A stretch of DNA of 64,000 nucleotides, from contig JAUHWH010000001.1 of the NCBI GenBank assembly GCA_030424715.1, positions 620,001-684,000 of the forward strand. The letters are read 5' to 3'. Both the position numbers and the translations under genes were made by a program. This DNA is from Bdellovibrionia bacterium (lineage in GTDB: Bacteria > Bdellovibrionota > Bdellovibrionia > Bdellovibrionales > JAGQZY01). Each line of letters starts with the position of its first letter. Position 1 is the first letter of the stretch. The notes beneath the pieces are model-generated. The model ran no database searches, was not told where the DNA came from, and saw nothing but the letters and a program-made list of their open reading frames with translations. Of this stretch, positions 27,921-36,420 are shown one piece after another.

Positions 27921-29118
27921 CCCGTATCAACGTGCCAGTTGTATTCTACTAGGCCTTGAAACAGTTCACCCCGAACATGATGTTATATCGAAAGTTCGTT
28001 TTACGATGGAAAGCTTGTCGGCGGAAACGATTCAACGGGATAAATGTGTTGAAGACTTTTTTAATCTCCTCAAGGTTACGAAAGACTACCCCATCACCCC
28101 CTTTTTAGAGAAGATGGTTTTTACAAAAACTGGCCCAGACCTTCTTCAGGCAACATTAAAGGTAATGGACTACCTGACTTACGATCCAAGTTTTAAAAAT
28201 TTACAGTTACTTTTGGGTCAGTTAGATTCAACGGTGATTGACGACGAAAAGTTTGAAAAATTACTGATTAATTTTTTAATGAAAAAGTCAGAAGACGAAG
28301 GCTTTGGCTTTTGTACCGAGCTGGTGAGTGTTCTTCTCGAGAAAAACCCTTTTATACAGATTAAGAAAATATTAGAATTTTGCCACGATCTCTATCAAGA
28401 CGACCAACTACGGCTTTTAAAGAAGTCCTACGAACATTTTGTGACCATTGGCAGTGAAGCGCCGTTTTTTGCTTTTTTGTATCAGCATCTTACGCTCCGG
28501 ATTTTTAACGATATCAAGGTTGTTCTATTGGGCGAGCAGAAGAATCTCCTCGTGGATGCTTTTTCGAAAGGGCAAGTGAAGAGCAAGTTGTGGTTAGTCT
28601 CGGAACTTTCAAAGTTAAATAACTCTGGTCTAAAAAATGCTTTAGTTTTGTGTGGTTGGGTGGGGCTGTTGCCACATCTTTTGTTTAAGGCTGGTTTTCA
28701 GGAGATCATAAGTGTTGATTTTGATGAATCCTGTCAATCAATTGCCTTGAGGCTAAACAAACTAGAGACCGATATGGGGCGCTTTAACGCGGTGACTGAA
28801 GATATATTCAATTTAAACTACAAGCAGCTGCGGCTTCTCCAGTCCCAACACGACTCAGCACAAATAATGGATTGTGTAGACCTGTTAATCAATACCTCTT
28901 GCGAGCATATCGAAGCTTTTGATGAATGGTATGCAAAAATCCCCGAGGGGCAGTTGGTAGTGTTACAAAGCAACGACTTCTTTGATTGTGATCAGCATGT
29001 CAACTGTGTGAATTCTCTTGCAGATTTCAGAGAGCAAACGCCCATGGGAGAGCGTTTGTTCTCGGGCGCCCTACCTCTTGAGAACTACACCCGCTTCATG
29101 GTAATTGGTTATAAGTAG
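27901..29118 (+). CDS. Protein with C-terminal SAM-methyltransferase-like domain
   Basis: This encodes 405 residues from ATG 27901; an in-frame upstream start at 27877 is less likely. Residues 1-210 are helical with no recognised family. The C-terminal part has a Rossmann-like pattern, VLCGWVGLLPHLLFKAGFQEIISVDFD, and LLINTSCEHIEAFDEWYAKI followed by LVVLQSNDFF. The latter matches a class I methyltransferase-like group that I recall from marine phages. The canonical GxGxG is relaxed to GWVGLLP, so catalytic activity is uncertain. It is coupled to the glycosyltransferase-like gene. Confidence 0.5.
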   Translation: MSMHKLSPYQRASCILLGLETVHPEHDVISKVRFTMESLSAETIQRDKCVEDFFNLLKVTKDYPITPFLEKMVFTKTGPDLLQATLKVMDYLTYDPSFKNLQLLLGQLDSTVIDDEKFEKLLINFLMKKSEDEGFGFCTELVSVLLEKNPFIQIKKILEFCHDLYQDDQLRLLKKSYEHFVTIGSEAPFFAFLYQHLTLRIFNDIKVVLLGEQKNLLVDAFSKGQVKSKLWLVSELSKLNNSGLKNALVLCGWVGLLPHLLFKAGFQEIISVDFDESCQSIALRLNKLETDMGRFNAVTEDIFNLNYKQLRLLQSQHDSAQIMDCVDLLINTSCEHIEAFDEWYAKIPEGQLVVLQSNDFFDCDQHVNCVNSLADFREQTPMGERLFSGALPLENYTRFMVIGYK

Positions 29119-29119
29119 T

Positions 29120-30325
29120 TCACGGGCTTTGGTATTGTTTGATTTCACAGCCAAAACCATTCACTCGGGCACCGGGTGGTGTCTGTAAGCAGCGGTCCAT
29201 ACTGTCAGACACACCATCGCCATCGCGATCTTGGCTGTCCAGAGCGGACGGAGTCTTTCTTGTCGAACAGCCTTTCTCGTCGACATAGTTCTGGGCCCAT
29301 GTGTCTGGGCATTGATCGATCGGATCGGGGACGCCGTCGCCGTCAGCATCCGAGGCCTCTACCAAGCCGGGGTGTTCTACAATTTCAGGCGTTTGTCTGA
29401 CTCTCGCAGACGAGTTTTGTAAAAAACCGTGGCGAAAGTTGACTCCCAAAAAAGCGCGAACGTCAGGCGACCCCAGCCCATGATAGGCTTCGGTTCCTAG
29501 ACCGCCAGTGAGGTCGAAGTTTTTATGGGCTCTCCAGCGATAACCTAGGAGTAATTCTAAATTACTGATCTGTCGATCCGTTGGTAAAGTAAAGATGTCC
29601 ATGGGGTAGCTACCATAGAGTTCAGCGATCACTGCAGAGCCTTGATCGTCCAGATGGTAGGCCACAGCCGATGAGTAAATGACTTGATCAGGCATAGGTG
29701 TTACCCCCGTGTTTGGGATGGCTTGTCCAGCCATTCGCAAGCGATAGCCCAAATTGACGGCCCATAAAATCTTTTCTGACAACCAGAGGTCGACAACGGC
29801 TTCAAAATTAAAACTTGGGCCGGCGTCATCACCTGCAAAAGGATTGTTCTTTATTTGGTCAAAGTCAGCACCAGCAATGATTGCTACCCCCCACGCTTGT
29901 GTATTGATGATGCGAACTTTGGTGTTCAACATGACATCGTTGACCCCTGTGTCGCCGTAGCTAAAAAGAAAGTTGGATTGGTCAATATCTTGTGCATTGA
30001 TAAAGCCAGCGGCAAGGCCCACTTCCCAGCCTTTAATTAGACCAAGGCCAAATTGAAAATTAGAGTAGAGAAGCCTATCGGTGGGTTCGGAGAACTTCTG
30101 GTTGTTAGGAGCGCCTGAAACCGTTGAATAGGACAAAGAGTTCGTCGTGTAAGTTAGAAAACCACCGACGTTGAGCATCAAAGGCTCTAACGTTTCTGAG
30201 GGTCGAACCGTTACGAATCCCAAACCACTGGTGTTCGGATTGAAGTTCTGAAGGTCTGAGCCTCCGACATTGGGGACTGCTGGTTGAGAAAACAAAAAGA
30301 AAAATAATATTAAATATTTACGCAT
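29120..30325 (-). CDS. Outer-membrane beta-barrel protein with thrombospondin type 3 repeats
   Basis: This 401-residue protein has a signal peptide (MRKYLILFFFLFSQPAVP) and many alternating hydrophobic/polar strands typical of a beta-barrel. Two calcium-binding TSP3-type repeats lie near the C-terminus (DADGDGVPDPIDQCPDT and DRDGDGVSDSMDRC). No OmpA peptidoglycan-binding domain follows, so it ends short compared with typical OmpA/TSP3 proteins. It probably sits in the outer membrane. It is convergent with the gene at 27901, with one base between the stops, and divergent from the SGNH gene. Confidence 0.72.
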   Translation of the reverse strand: MRKYLILFFFLFSQPAVPNVGGSDLQNFNPNTSGLGFVTVRPSETLEPLMLNVGGFLTYTTNSLSYSTVSGAPNNQKFSEPTDRLLYSNFQFGLGLIKGWEVGLAAGFINAQDIDQSNFLFSYGDTGVNDVMLNTKVRIINTQAWGVAIIAGADFDQIKNNPFAGDDAGPSFNFEAVVDLWLSEKILWAVNLGYRLRMAGQAIPNTGVTPMPDQVIYSSAVAYHLDDQGSAVIAELYGSYPMDIFTLPTDRQISNLELLLGYRWRAHKNFDLTGGLGTEAYHGLGSPDVRAFLGVNFRHGFLQNSSARVRQTPEIVEHPGLVEASDADGDGVPDPIDQCPDTWAQNYVDEKGCSTRKTPSALDSQDRDGDGVSDSMDRCLQTPPGARVNGFGCEIKQYQSP

Positions 30326-30445
30326 GCTTTATTGTGGAAAGAAAATGTCTAACAGGCAACTTAATTTTTATAATTGGGGGTTGGTAATATAGGCTAAGGG
30401 CTCATTTGGGTTGTCTAATTTTTTCACTGACGGTAAGAAAGATGT

Positions 30446-31141
30446 ATGAAAAGACTCGTCGTTTTTGGTGATAGCTACTCTTGTGAACCGAGTCCGGGCT
30501 TCCCGGCTTTGGAAACGACTTGGCACTACCGGTTGGCTCAACAGAACGGAATGGAGTACAAAAATTATGCCCTTTCAGGAACCAACCTGAGTTGGAGCAT
30601 CGATCAGTATTTTCAATATTTGGTGACGGACCGTCAGCCTCATGACGGGGTGATTTTTGTGTTGACCTTGCCCGAGCGACTTTGGTTCCAAGACATGGAA
30701 CACCCCCGGGACGGCAATATTGGTTCTGACAAGCCCAACACTTGGCGTGATGGAAACAAAAGCTTGATTGAGTACCTCTTGCTGCATACACCAGAATCGG
30801 TGAATGGCCGGGCTCGGCTAGAGAAGGCTTTGGTCTTAAAGGGCTGCAGTCACTTGCACTCTCTCGTGGTATTGTTAGACGGTGCAGACGATAGAAGGCA
30901 CTATCCTCACAAAGATCTTGTTTTTCGAGAATCGAAAAAATTGTTTTATCCGGATTGGTCATTGGGTCAAATTTCAAAAAGTGAATTCTCAAGTAAAAAA
31001 GAATGGCGCAAGAACGTTGAGGCTGAAACGGTGCGGGCGAATCACCTTAATAAAGCCAGTCATGACCTGGTTCTCTCAAAGCTGCAAGCCTTGGTTGACA
31101 AAGTCTTGCCCCAAAAGGGCTTAATGAGGAGTCTTGAGTGA
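30446..31141 (+). CDS. SGNH/GDSL-like hydrolase
   Basis: This 231-residue protein starts MKRLVVFGDSYSCE, where FGDSYS is block I with the nucleophilic serine. NYALSGTN is block II, supplying the oxyanion Gly/Asn. The usual C-terminal DxxH is not clear. SGNH enzymes act as esterases or acyl hydrolases, often on acylated sugars, which would suit a glycan-modification locus. It is cytoplasmic by appearance. It overlaps a 56-codon ORF that leads into the next radical SAM gene. Confidence 0.6.
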   Translation: MKRLVVFGDSYSCEPSPGFPALETTWHYRLAQQNGMEYKNYALSGTNLSWSIDQYFQYLVTDRQPHDGVIFVLTLPERLWFQDMEHPRDGNIGSDKPNTWRDGNKSLIEYLLLHTPESVNGRARLEKALVLKGCSHLHSLVVLLDGADDRRHYPHKDLVFRESKKLFYPDWSLGQISKSEFSSKKEWRKNVEAETVRANHLNKASHDLVLSKLQALVDKVLPQKGLMRSLE

Positions 31142-31308
31142 ACCCAAACAAAGGGCAAGTGTCGGTGGCCAGCGGACAACAAAATAAGAGTTTTTTGAAA
31201 TCTATCTTCGAGCAACCTAGATATTGGTTAGCACGCGTAAGAGCCCGGTATGCTGTGAAAAAAAAGATGCGAGAACTTCGAAATAGAGACCCTCATATCT
31301 ATGACTGA
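31138..31308 (+). CDS. Candidate 56-residue basic protein ending RDPHIYD
   Basis: GTG 31138 overlaps the SGNH stop (GTGA) and the frame runs to TGA 31306-31308, overlapping the next gene's ATG at 31301 by 8 bp. The peptide starts MNPNKGQVSV, is basic in its second half (ARVRARYAVKKKMRELRNR) and ends DPHIYD. Tight coupling at both ends favours real translation. I have a weak memory of similar basic-helix plus RDPFIY-type tails in phage proteins; this is unverified. Confidence 0.45.
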   Translation: MNPNKGQVSVASGQQNKSFLKSIFEQPRYWLARVRARYAVKKKMRELRNRDPHIYD

Positions 31309-32437
31309 TCGAGACAGGTCGGTCTTGACCGAAACAGATTGTCGATACTTCTGGGAGCATCTGTGTGTTCGTCCCGATTTTAACATGAAGCCATGCTGCC
31401 GGTTCGATATGAGCTCTTACAAAGAGATTCCTCTGGCCCCAGAAATCGATAAGGTTCTGAATCACCCGACTCTCCAAGAATGTCGAGCAAATGCTATTGC
31501 AGGTAAAAAAAATATCGGCTGTAAAAAATGTTACAGCCAAGAAGCGCAAGGCACAAATAGTTTGCGACAGCACGTGAATGATGGCTGGTCTCCGAAGCTT
31601 CGCGAATCTTTCTCAGTACTCCCAGAAGATGTGAAATCAGTAGAACTTTTTGTCGGTGATACCTGCAATTTGAAATGCGTCTCCTGTCGCCCTCAGTTGA
31701 GTTCACGGTGGAGAGAAGATTATCATAAACTGAATTGGTCTCTCGAGGCGCGTCGACCTGCCGAAGGAGTGATTCATTTCGTCAGTCAGTTTAGAAACTT
31801 AAATCACATAAAGCTCGTCGGTGGCGAGCCCTTTTTGATGAAAGACCATAAATTACTTTTAAAGACGTTAAGCGCCCAATCGCCGAATGATTTGACCTTA
31901 GAATACTTCACAAATTGTACGGTCATTCCAAGTAGCGACGAGTTTAAGCTCTGGAAGACCTTTAAAGCGATCCGACTTTATCTTAGTATAGATGCTGTGG
32001 GGGAGACCAATGACTATATGAGGTACCCTTCAAAGTGGAGGCAGGTAAACCAAACCTGCAATGAACTTCTGGAAATATGCCAAACCCTAGACAACGTAAC
32101 TGTTGACGTCGCGGTCACCGTATCTGTACTCAACGTGCGGGAACTGAATTCATTGGAAGATTGGTTCCTTGAGAAGAAGCAAGAGTATCCATTGAGTCCA
32201 CTGAGAGACTTAATCTTCAATCCTCTGATGGATCCGGATTTTTTATCGTTAGCTAATTTGAGTTGCAAAGAGCGAGAGAGCGTCCTCGCTCAGCTGAACA
32301 CCTCTTCAGCTAAGCAGGGTAAAATAATCCAATGGGTTAAGAATCAGCCTTTTCTCGAAAAAAGAAACGAGTTAAAAAACTATCTTGGCGCGCTGGAGTC
32401 TGTTCGAGGTAACAAGTTGCCGCAATTAGCAACCTGA
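31301..32437 (+). CDS. Radical SAM protein with N-terminal twitch-like domain (type 2)
   Basis: This 378-residue protein has Cys14, a Cys32-Cys33 pair at the constant 18-residue spacing, and Cys74-x2-Cys77. The barrel follows with CNLKCVSC (Cys122/126/129), LVGGEPFLMKDHK and LSIDAVGETNDYMRYPSKW. It ends LESVRGNKLPQL, a variant of the D-x-x-R-G tail seen in the family. It is shorter than the 22051 and 25747 relatives and closest to the protein at 34651. It is preceded by the small basic ORF. Confidence 0.86.
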   Translation: MTDRDRSVLTETDCRYFWEHLCVRPDFNMKPCCRFDMSSYKEIPLAPEIDKVLNHPTLQECRANAIAGKKNIGCKKCYSQEAQGTNSLRQHVNDGWSPKLRESFSVLPEDVKSVELFVGDTCNLKCVSCRPQLSSRWREDYHKLNWSLEARRPAEGVIHFVSQFRNLNHIKLVGGEPFLMKDHKLLLKTLSAQSPNDLTLEYFTNCTVIPSSDEFKLWKTFKAIRLYLSIDAVGETNDYMRYPSKWRQVNQTCNELLEICQTLDNVTVDVAVTVSVLNVRELNSLEDWFLEKKQEYPLSPLRDLIFNPLMDPDFLSLANLSCKERESVLAQLNTSSAKQGKIIQWVKNQPFLEKRNELKNYLGALESVRGNKLPQLAT

Positions 32438-32467
32438 CCGCTATTAAAGATCGTAGTGTTTCAAGTT

Positions 32468-33709
32468 CTAGATTAGGTATTTTGCCAACTTGGGTTCAAG
32501 GTGAGCCAATTTGGTTCCTCGGTACGAGTCTATTATCTTGGTATAACGTAAAAATTGCTCGGAATTACTTTTATAGCCCATGTGTTCTGGACGCCACCGG
32601 ACTTCTTTGGCGATATAGGCCTTCATTTGTTCCAAATAAAGTATGCTCTTGTTTTTCGGTTCGACGTCATTTAAAAAATCGATGGATTTCTCGAGATTGC
32701 TGAGTACCTCGGGAAAGACCTCTTCTGGGAGGCTAACGACGCTCTGATACACAGGTTCAATGACCCAGTTTTTGAAGACCAGCTCATTACATATACTATG
32801 AGAAAATTTGATGAGGTCATAAAAGCGAAGAGCATTGTAGGCTTGCAAGGTTGGAGAGATCACGACTCGCACGTTCTCTCCGATTTCTCTAAATTTTTGT
32901 ATATTTTCGACCACTGTTGAAAACTCGGCCTTGTCTCCACCGCGGATGTATTGAAAAAGATCGCCTTCGGCATCTAGACTAACCACGACTTCAACGACCT
33001 TGAAGCGCTCAAACAGCGATAGAATTTTTTTATTTAATATTGTACCGTTAGTGATTAGCATCAGTCGAATCTGCCCGGCGAGTCCCCTTTGCACCAACTC
33101 ATCTAAAAACCATAAACATTCACGGCTTAACAAGGGTTCTCCCCCCTTCAAGAACAAATACCTTAGATTATTCAAATACGGGAAGATACCTGAGATGTTT
33201 TTCCGGTAGTCTTCAAACGGGACATTTACGTTCTTATAACTTTTACGATGAAAACCCTGGCTTTTTAGTTTGGTTTCTAATTCAAACCATGGCGTGCTGT
33301 ATTTACTTGAGCACATGGTGCAGGCGAGGTTGCAGACATTGGAGAAAGCAATATCGAGGCTGTTGATATTCTGCGGATCTTCTAACTCCTCCTTCGGGCG
33401 CACCCATTGATCAAAGAGGTGGCCGGTTCGAGTTTCGAATTCGTCCCGTCGGTTCGTGCGTCCTTCATTTTCTGACCGGTGGCACCAGTGGCATGGGGAA
33501 AACTGACTTTCATTGTGTAGATGGGCGTGCCTAAAATTTTTTGCTTTTTGCCCGGTCCAGATCTCTTCGAACGGCTGTTTCCTAATATTCCCGAGAATCC
33601 CGTGGTCATCAGGATGGGTCGCAACGCAAGGCATAACAATTCCATCGGGATGGATCGCGAGGGCACCCCACGGTGCGCGACAGTAGGGGGTGGAGTTGGC
33701 GGATGTCAT
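32468..33709 (-). CDS. Radical SAM protein with N-terminal twitch-like domain (type 2, divergent)
   Basis: This 413-residue protein has Cys10 in YCRAPW, a single Cys28 at the 18-residue spacing (the neighbouring residue is Val rather than Cys), and Cys73-x2-Cys76. CNLACTMC lies at Cys126/130/133 and KGGEPLLSRE follows. VVSLDAEGDLFQYIRGGD corresponds to the SID motif. The N-terminal half (GILGNIRKQPFEEIWTGQ) resembles a standard SPASM domain more than the other members do. It ends DSYRGTKL. It is convergent with the gene at 31301. Confidence 0.85.
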   Translation of the reverse strand: MTSANSTPYCRAPWGALAIHPDGIVMPCVATHPDDHGILGNIRKQPFEEIWTGQKAKNFRHAHLHNESQFSPCHWCHRSENEGRTNRRDEFETRTGHLFDQWVRPKEELEDPQNINSLDIAFSNVCNLACTMCSSKYSTPWFELETKLKSQGFHRKSYKNVNVPFEDYRKNISGIFPYLNNLRYLFLKGGEPLLSRECLWFLDELVQRGLAGQIRLMLITNGTILNKKILSLFERFKVVEVVVSLDAEGDLFQYIRGGDKAEFSTVVENIQKFREIGENVRVVISPTLQAYNALRFYDLIKFSHSICNELVFKNWVIEPVYQSVVSLPEEVFPEVLSNLEKSIDFLNDVEPKNKSILYLEQMKAYIAKEVRWRPEHMGYKSNSEQFLRYTKIIDSYRGTKLAHLEPKLAKYLI

Positions 33710-33802
33710 ATTAAAACACTATCGATACACAGAAGATTCGACAACATCTATTTGACTGGTCATTCCTCTTTGTTAGTTTAGCTAAGATGTGGGAGGGGCG
33801 TT

Positions 33803-34669
33803 ATTACTCCAGATGACTTGAATGAGGCATTGATCTACAAAAGACAGCCTCCGATCTTTGATAGTGAGGTCTTTCGGTATCATCAAGATGTCAGCGGCCA
33901 GTCGGGAGCCGACCCTCACGAATTTCAAGAAATTTACTTGGATCAGTTTTACCAATGGATTCTTCAGTCTAAACTCAACAGAATCGACGGTCTCGAAACA
34001 TTCCCTTTTAAGGATTTTTGTGTGGGAGTGACCAGTTACATTGATGACCTCTACATGAGGTACCCAGGTCGGATTCGGTATTTCGACAAAGAGTACAGCT
34101 ACCATTGGCGCCTCGGTCTAGGAAAGAAAATTGACGACCTTAAGGAATTGAAAGCACAAGATCAACTCGTGATTTCGGCCCCCTTTTGCTACTATGGAGC
34201 CATACATCCGCGGATGGGCGAAATTTTAGACTATTGTAATTCATTGGGAATAGATGTTCACATTGATAGTGCATGGTTTGGTTGCGTGCGCAACTTCCAC
34301 TTTGATTACGGACAAGCTTGTATAAAGAGCGCGGGCTTTAGCTTGTCAAAAGGCCTAAGTTCGGGACATCACAGGATGGGCATTCGATTTGCTCGCGAGC
34401 GGGCGCCCGGACCAATTACAATTGCTAATGATTTCAAAATGAATTCCGTTTATTCTCTGCAGATTGGTCGTAAGTTGATGAGCAAATATTCTCCTGACTT
34501 TCTTCAGAACAAATACTTTTCTACTTATCAAATGATTTGTGAGCAATTAAATCTAAGGCAGACAAATGCCATACACATCGCTTTTGGCCCGCACCCCTCT
34601 GATGGTGAAATCGTGCCCGTAGGGGTTGGGCCGATTCTAAAAAAAATCATTCAGCGACAGTCGTTATAA
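33803..34669 (+). CDS. PLP-dependent aminotransferase-like protein (truncated fold)
   Basis: This encodes about 283-288 residues. LVISAPFCYYGAIHPRMGEI, DVHIDSAWFGCVRNFHFDYG and FSLSKGLSSGHHRMGIRF resemble the core of fold-type I aminotransferases: Asp of DSAWFG at the cofactor nitrogen and Lys of SLSKG as the Schiff-base lysine. It is much shorter than the usual 390 or so residues, so one domain is missing or reduced. The start is unclear: TTG 33818 is plain, but GGGAGGGG sits five bases before an ATT at 33803, which I use here. It is convergent with, and overlaps, the next gene. Confidence 0.5.
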   Translation: MTPDDLNEALIYKRQPPIFDSEVFRYHQDVSGQSGADPHEFQEIYLDQFYQWILQSKLNRIDGLETFPFKDFCVGVTSYIDDLYMRYPGRIRYFDKEYSYHWRLGLGKKIDDLKELKAQDQLVISAPFCYYGAIHPRMGEILDYCNSLGIDVHIDSAWFGCVRNFHFDYGQACIKSAGFSLSKGLSSGHHRMGIRFARERAPGPITIANDFKMNSVYSLQIGRKLMSKYSPDFLQNKYFSTYQMICEQLNLRQTNAIHIAFGPHPSDGEIVPVGVGPILKKIIQRQSL

Positions 34670-35814
34670 AGAGTGGGAAACACTTCTGCCACCGAGTTTC
34701 CGCGGATCGTTTCGAGCTTGGCCAAATACTTCAATAGGTCATCTGATTCGTCGCCGACCCGATTCTCAAAATTGTTCTCAAGTTGCTTAAGTATTTTGAA
34801 ATGTTCCTTTGAAAAGCCTTGATTTGACTGGTTCAGTGCCTTTTGAATGTATGGAGACGGGCCTGCATGGGGGGCTAGAAAGCTAGGGGCCGTTAAGTAG
34901 CAAAAATAGGGTGGATTAATCTTGGCACCTGGGTAATGTTCTTTTAGGCGGAGGCTGTATTGATCAATTTTTTGGAGCGATAATAGGTTGAGCGATGAAA
35001 CGGTTGTGCTGATCTGCAATGTCAGATTTTTGGACCGTTGCGAGAGACGAGCATAATCCTGCACGATGTTGTTTACCTGCGTCCAGTCTGAGTTCATTCG
35101 GATGTAGTCATTTTCAACCCCAACGGAGTCGATACTTAAATTTAAGTAGACGGATCGGGCTTGCTTCCAAAGCTTTTGAGTTGATTCAGACGGCCACACC
35201 GTCGCGTTGGTGTAGTATATCAAGTCACACTCTCGGAGGTCCTTCTTTAGAAGAATATCAACAGCCTGGGTGTGCCGTTTGCCGATCAAGGGTTCTCCGC
35301 CGACAAATTTGATTTGCTTTACGGAATCGGCCTCTTCCAGGAATTGTAAGTTGGAAGGGGGGGTGACTTTGTTCGTGGGAAGATCCCAGCCGAGTGTCTC
35401 ATAGTCTTTAAAAATTTGGGTGCTCAGTGTCGGCGAGCAAGTCACGCAGCGAAGGTTACATGTGGATCCGATAAAAAGTTCAACATACTCCACATGTTTA
35501 ATACTCGCTTCGGGCGACCGGGGAATGGGTGATGCCATCTTTTGATTTGAGGAGAGTCGTAGGCTAGAGTTTCCAGATTGTTCTTCGCTGTAGCAGCTCT
35601 CGCAACCACTGACGGGCTCACCAGCGAGCATTTTTTTTCGGATCTCGATAAGGCCAGGCGCATTGAAGTCCAACTCGCCATCAGGACCCGCTTTTGCTGG
35701 CGGCGAGATCTCTTGGCGAAAACGACAACAGGGCGCTATTTTCTGTCCCGGTCTAACGCAGATGTGTTTCCAAAGGAGGGAGCAATAGGTATCTGAAGGG
35801 CTAACATTAGACAA
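34651..35814 (-). CDS. Radical SAM protein with N-terminal twitch-like domain (type 2)
   Basis: This encodes 387 residues from TTG 35814, which has GGAG seven bases upstream; GTG 35823 overlaps that ribosome site. The first Cys, in YCSLLW, is followed 18 residues later by a CC pair (PCCRF) and then CxxC in GCESCYSEE. The barrel carries CNLRCVTC and FVGGEPLIGK, with LSIDSVGVENDYIRMNSDW. It is most like the protein at 31301. It overlaps the 3' end of the PLP-like gene by 19 bp. Confidence 0.86.
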   Translation of the reverse strand: MSNVSPSDTYCSLLWKHICVRPGQKIAPCCRFRQEISPPAKAGPDGELDFNAPGLIEIRKKMLAGEPVSGCESCYSEEQSGNSSLRLSSNQKMASPIPRSPEASIKHVEYVELFIGSTCNLRCVTCSPTLSTQIFKDYETLGWDLPTNKVTPPSNLQFLEEADSVKQIKFVGGEPLIGKRHTQAVDILLKKDLRECDLIYYTNATVWPSESTQKLWKQARSVYLNLSIDSVGVENDYIRMNSDWTQVNNIVQDYARLSQRSKNLTLQISTTVSSLNLLSLQKIDQYSLRLKEHYPGAKINPPYFCYLTAPSFLAPHAGPSPYIQKALNQSNQGFSKEHFKILKQLENNFENRVGDESDDLLKYLAKLETIRGNSVAEVFPTLYNDCR

Positions 35815-35922
35815 AGTGATCACTCCTGTGGAACAATAGAAATATAACCGAGAGTTCGTAGATTTGCGAGAAATAATGGTAGGTGCAAAATTGAGATACT
35901 CAGAACACAGCGATAGGTTCGT

Positions 35923-36420
35923 GTGGCACGCCCAAACCTGAACGACCCATTGCCGTCTCTTAATAAGCGCGTGTTATTAGTCTTTTTTACGTTGTTTTTA
36001 GGCGCCCAACTATTTGAGATTCTAACACAGCGTGAGGACTATCCCCTGACCCGGTGGGGAATGTATCGTCGACACCCGGATTTTAAAAATTTCATTAACC
36101 TTGTAGTCAAAATCGACAACGTCAGACCGGCCCACGGCCTCTTTAAGAACCCGTGGAAGTTTCGTCGGGAATTATGGGACATTGTTTGCTTGGGGAACAC
36201 TCGTAAAGATCGGCCCGACAAGCTTGATCTGTATCTCAAGATTGCTGAAGAGTGCGCTGCTTCCCGCCGCTCGGAGATCGAGATCCTCCTGAAGCGATCT
36301 CTAAAAGATCCCCAAATTCCCCAAAAGTTTTCAATCTATTTTCTCGCATGGGAAACTCTTTCGAAAACTAATATTAATCAACCTGAAATCCTAGCGACAC
36401 TCTATGAAAAAGATTTTTGA
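35923..36420 (+). CDS. Membrane-anchored partner of HTTM protein (module 2)
   Basis: This 165-residue protein starts at GTG 35923. One N-terminal hydrophobic segment (VLLVFFTLFLGAQLFEIL) is followed by YPLTRWGMYRRHPDF, placed where the module 1 and 3 partners have PYYHWEIGFGE. The rest is a soluble domain with many charged residues. It overlaps the downstream HTTM gene by 17 bp. The sequence is diverged from the other two partners, but size, topology, order and coupling are the same. Confidence 0.55.
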   Translation: MARPNLNDPLPSLNKRVLLVFFTLFLGAQLFEILTQREDYPLTRWGMYRRHPDFKNFINLVVKIDNVRPAHGLFKNPWKFRRELWDIVCLGNTRKDRPDKLDLYLKIAEECAASRRSEIEILLKRSLKDPQIPQKFSIYFLAWETLSKTNINQPEILATLYEKDF

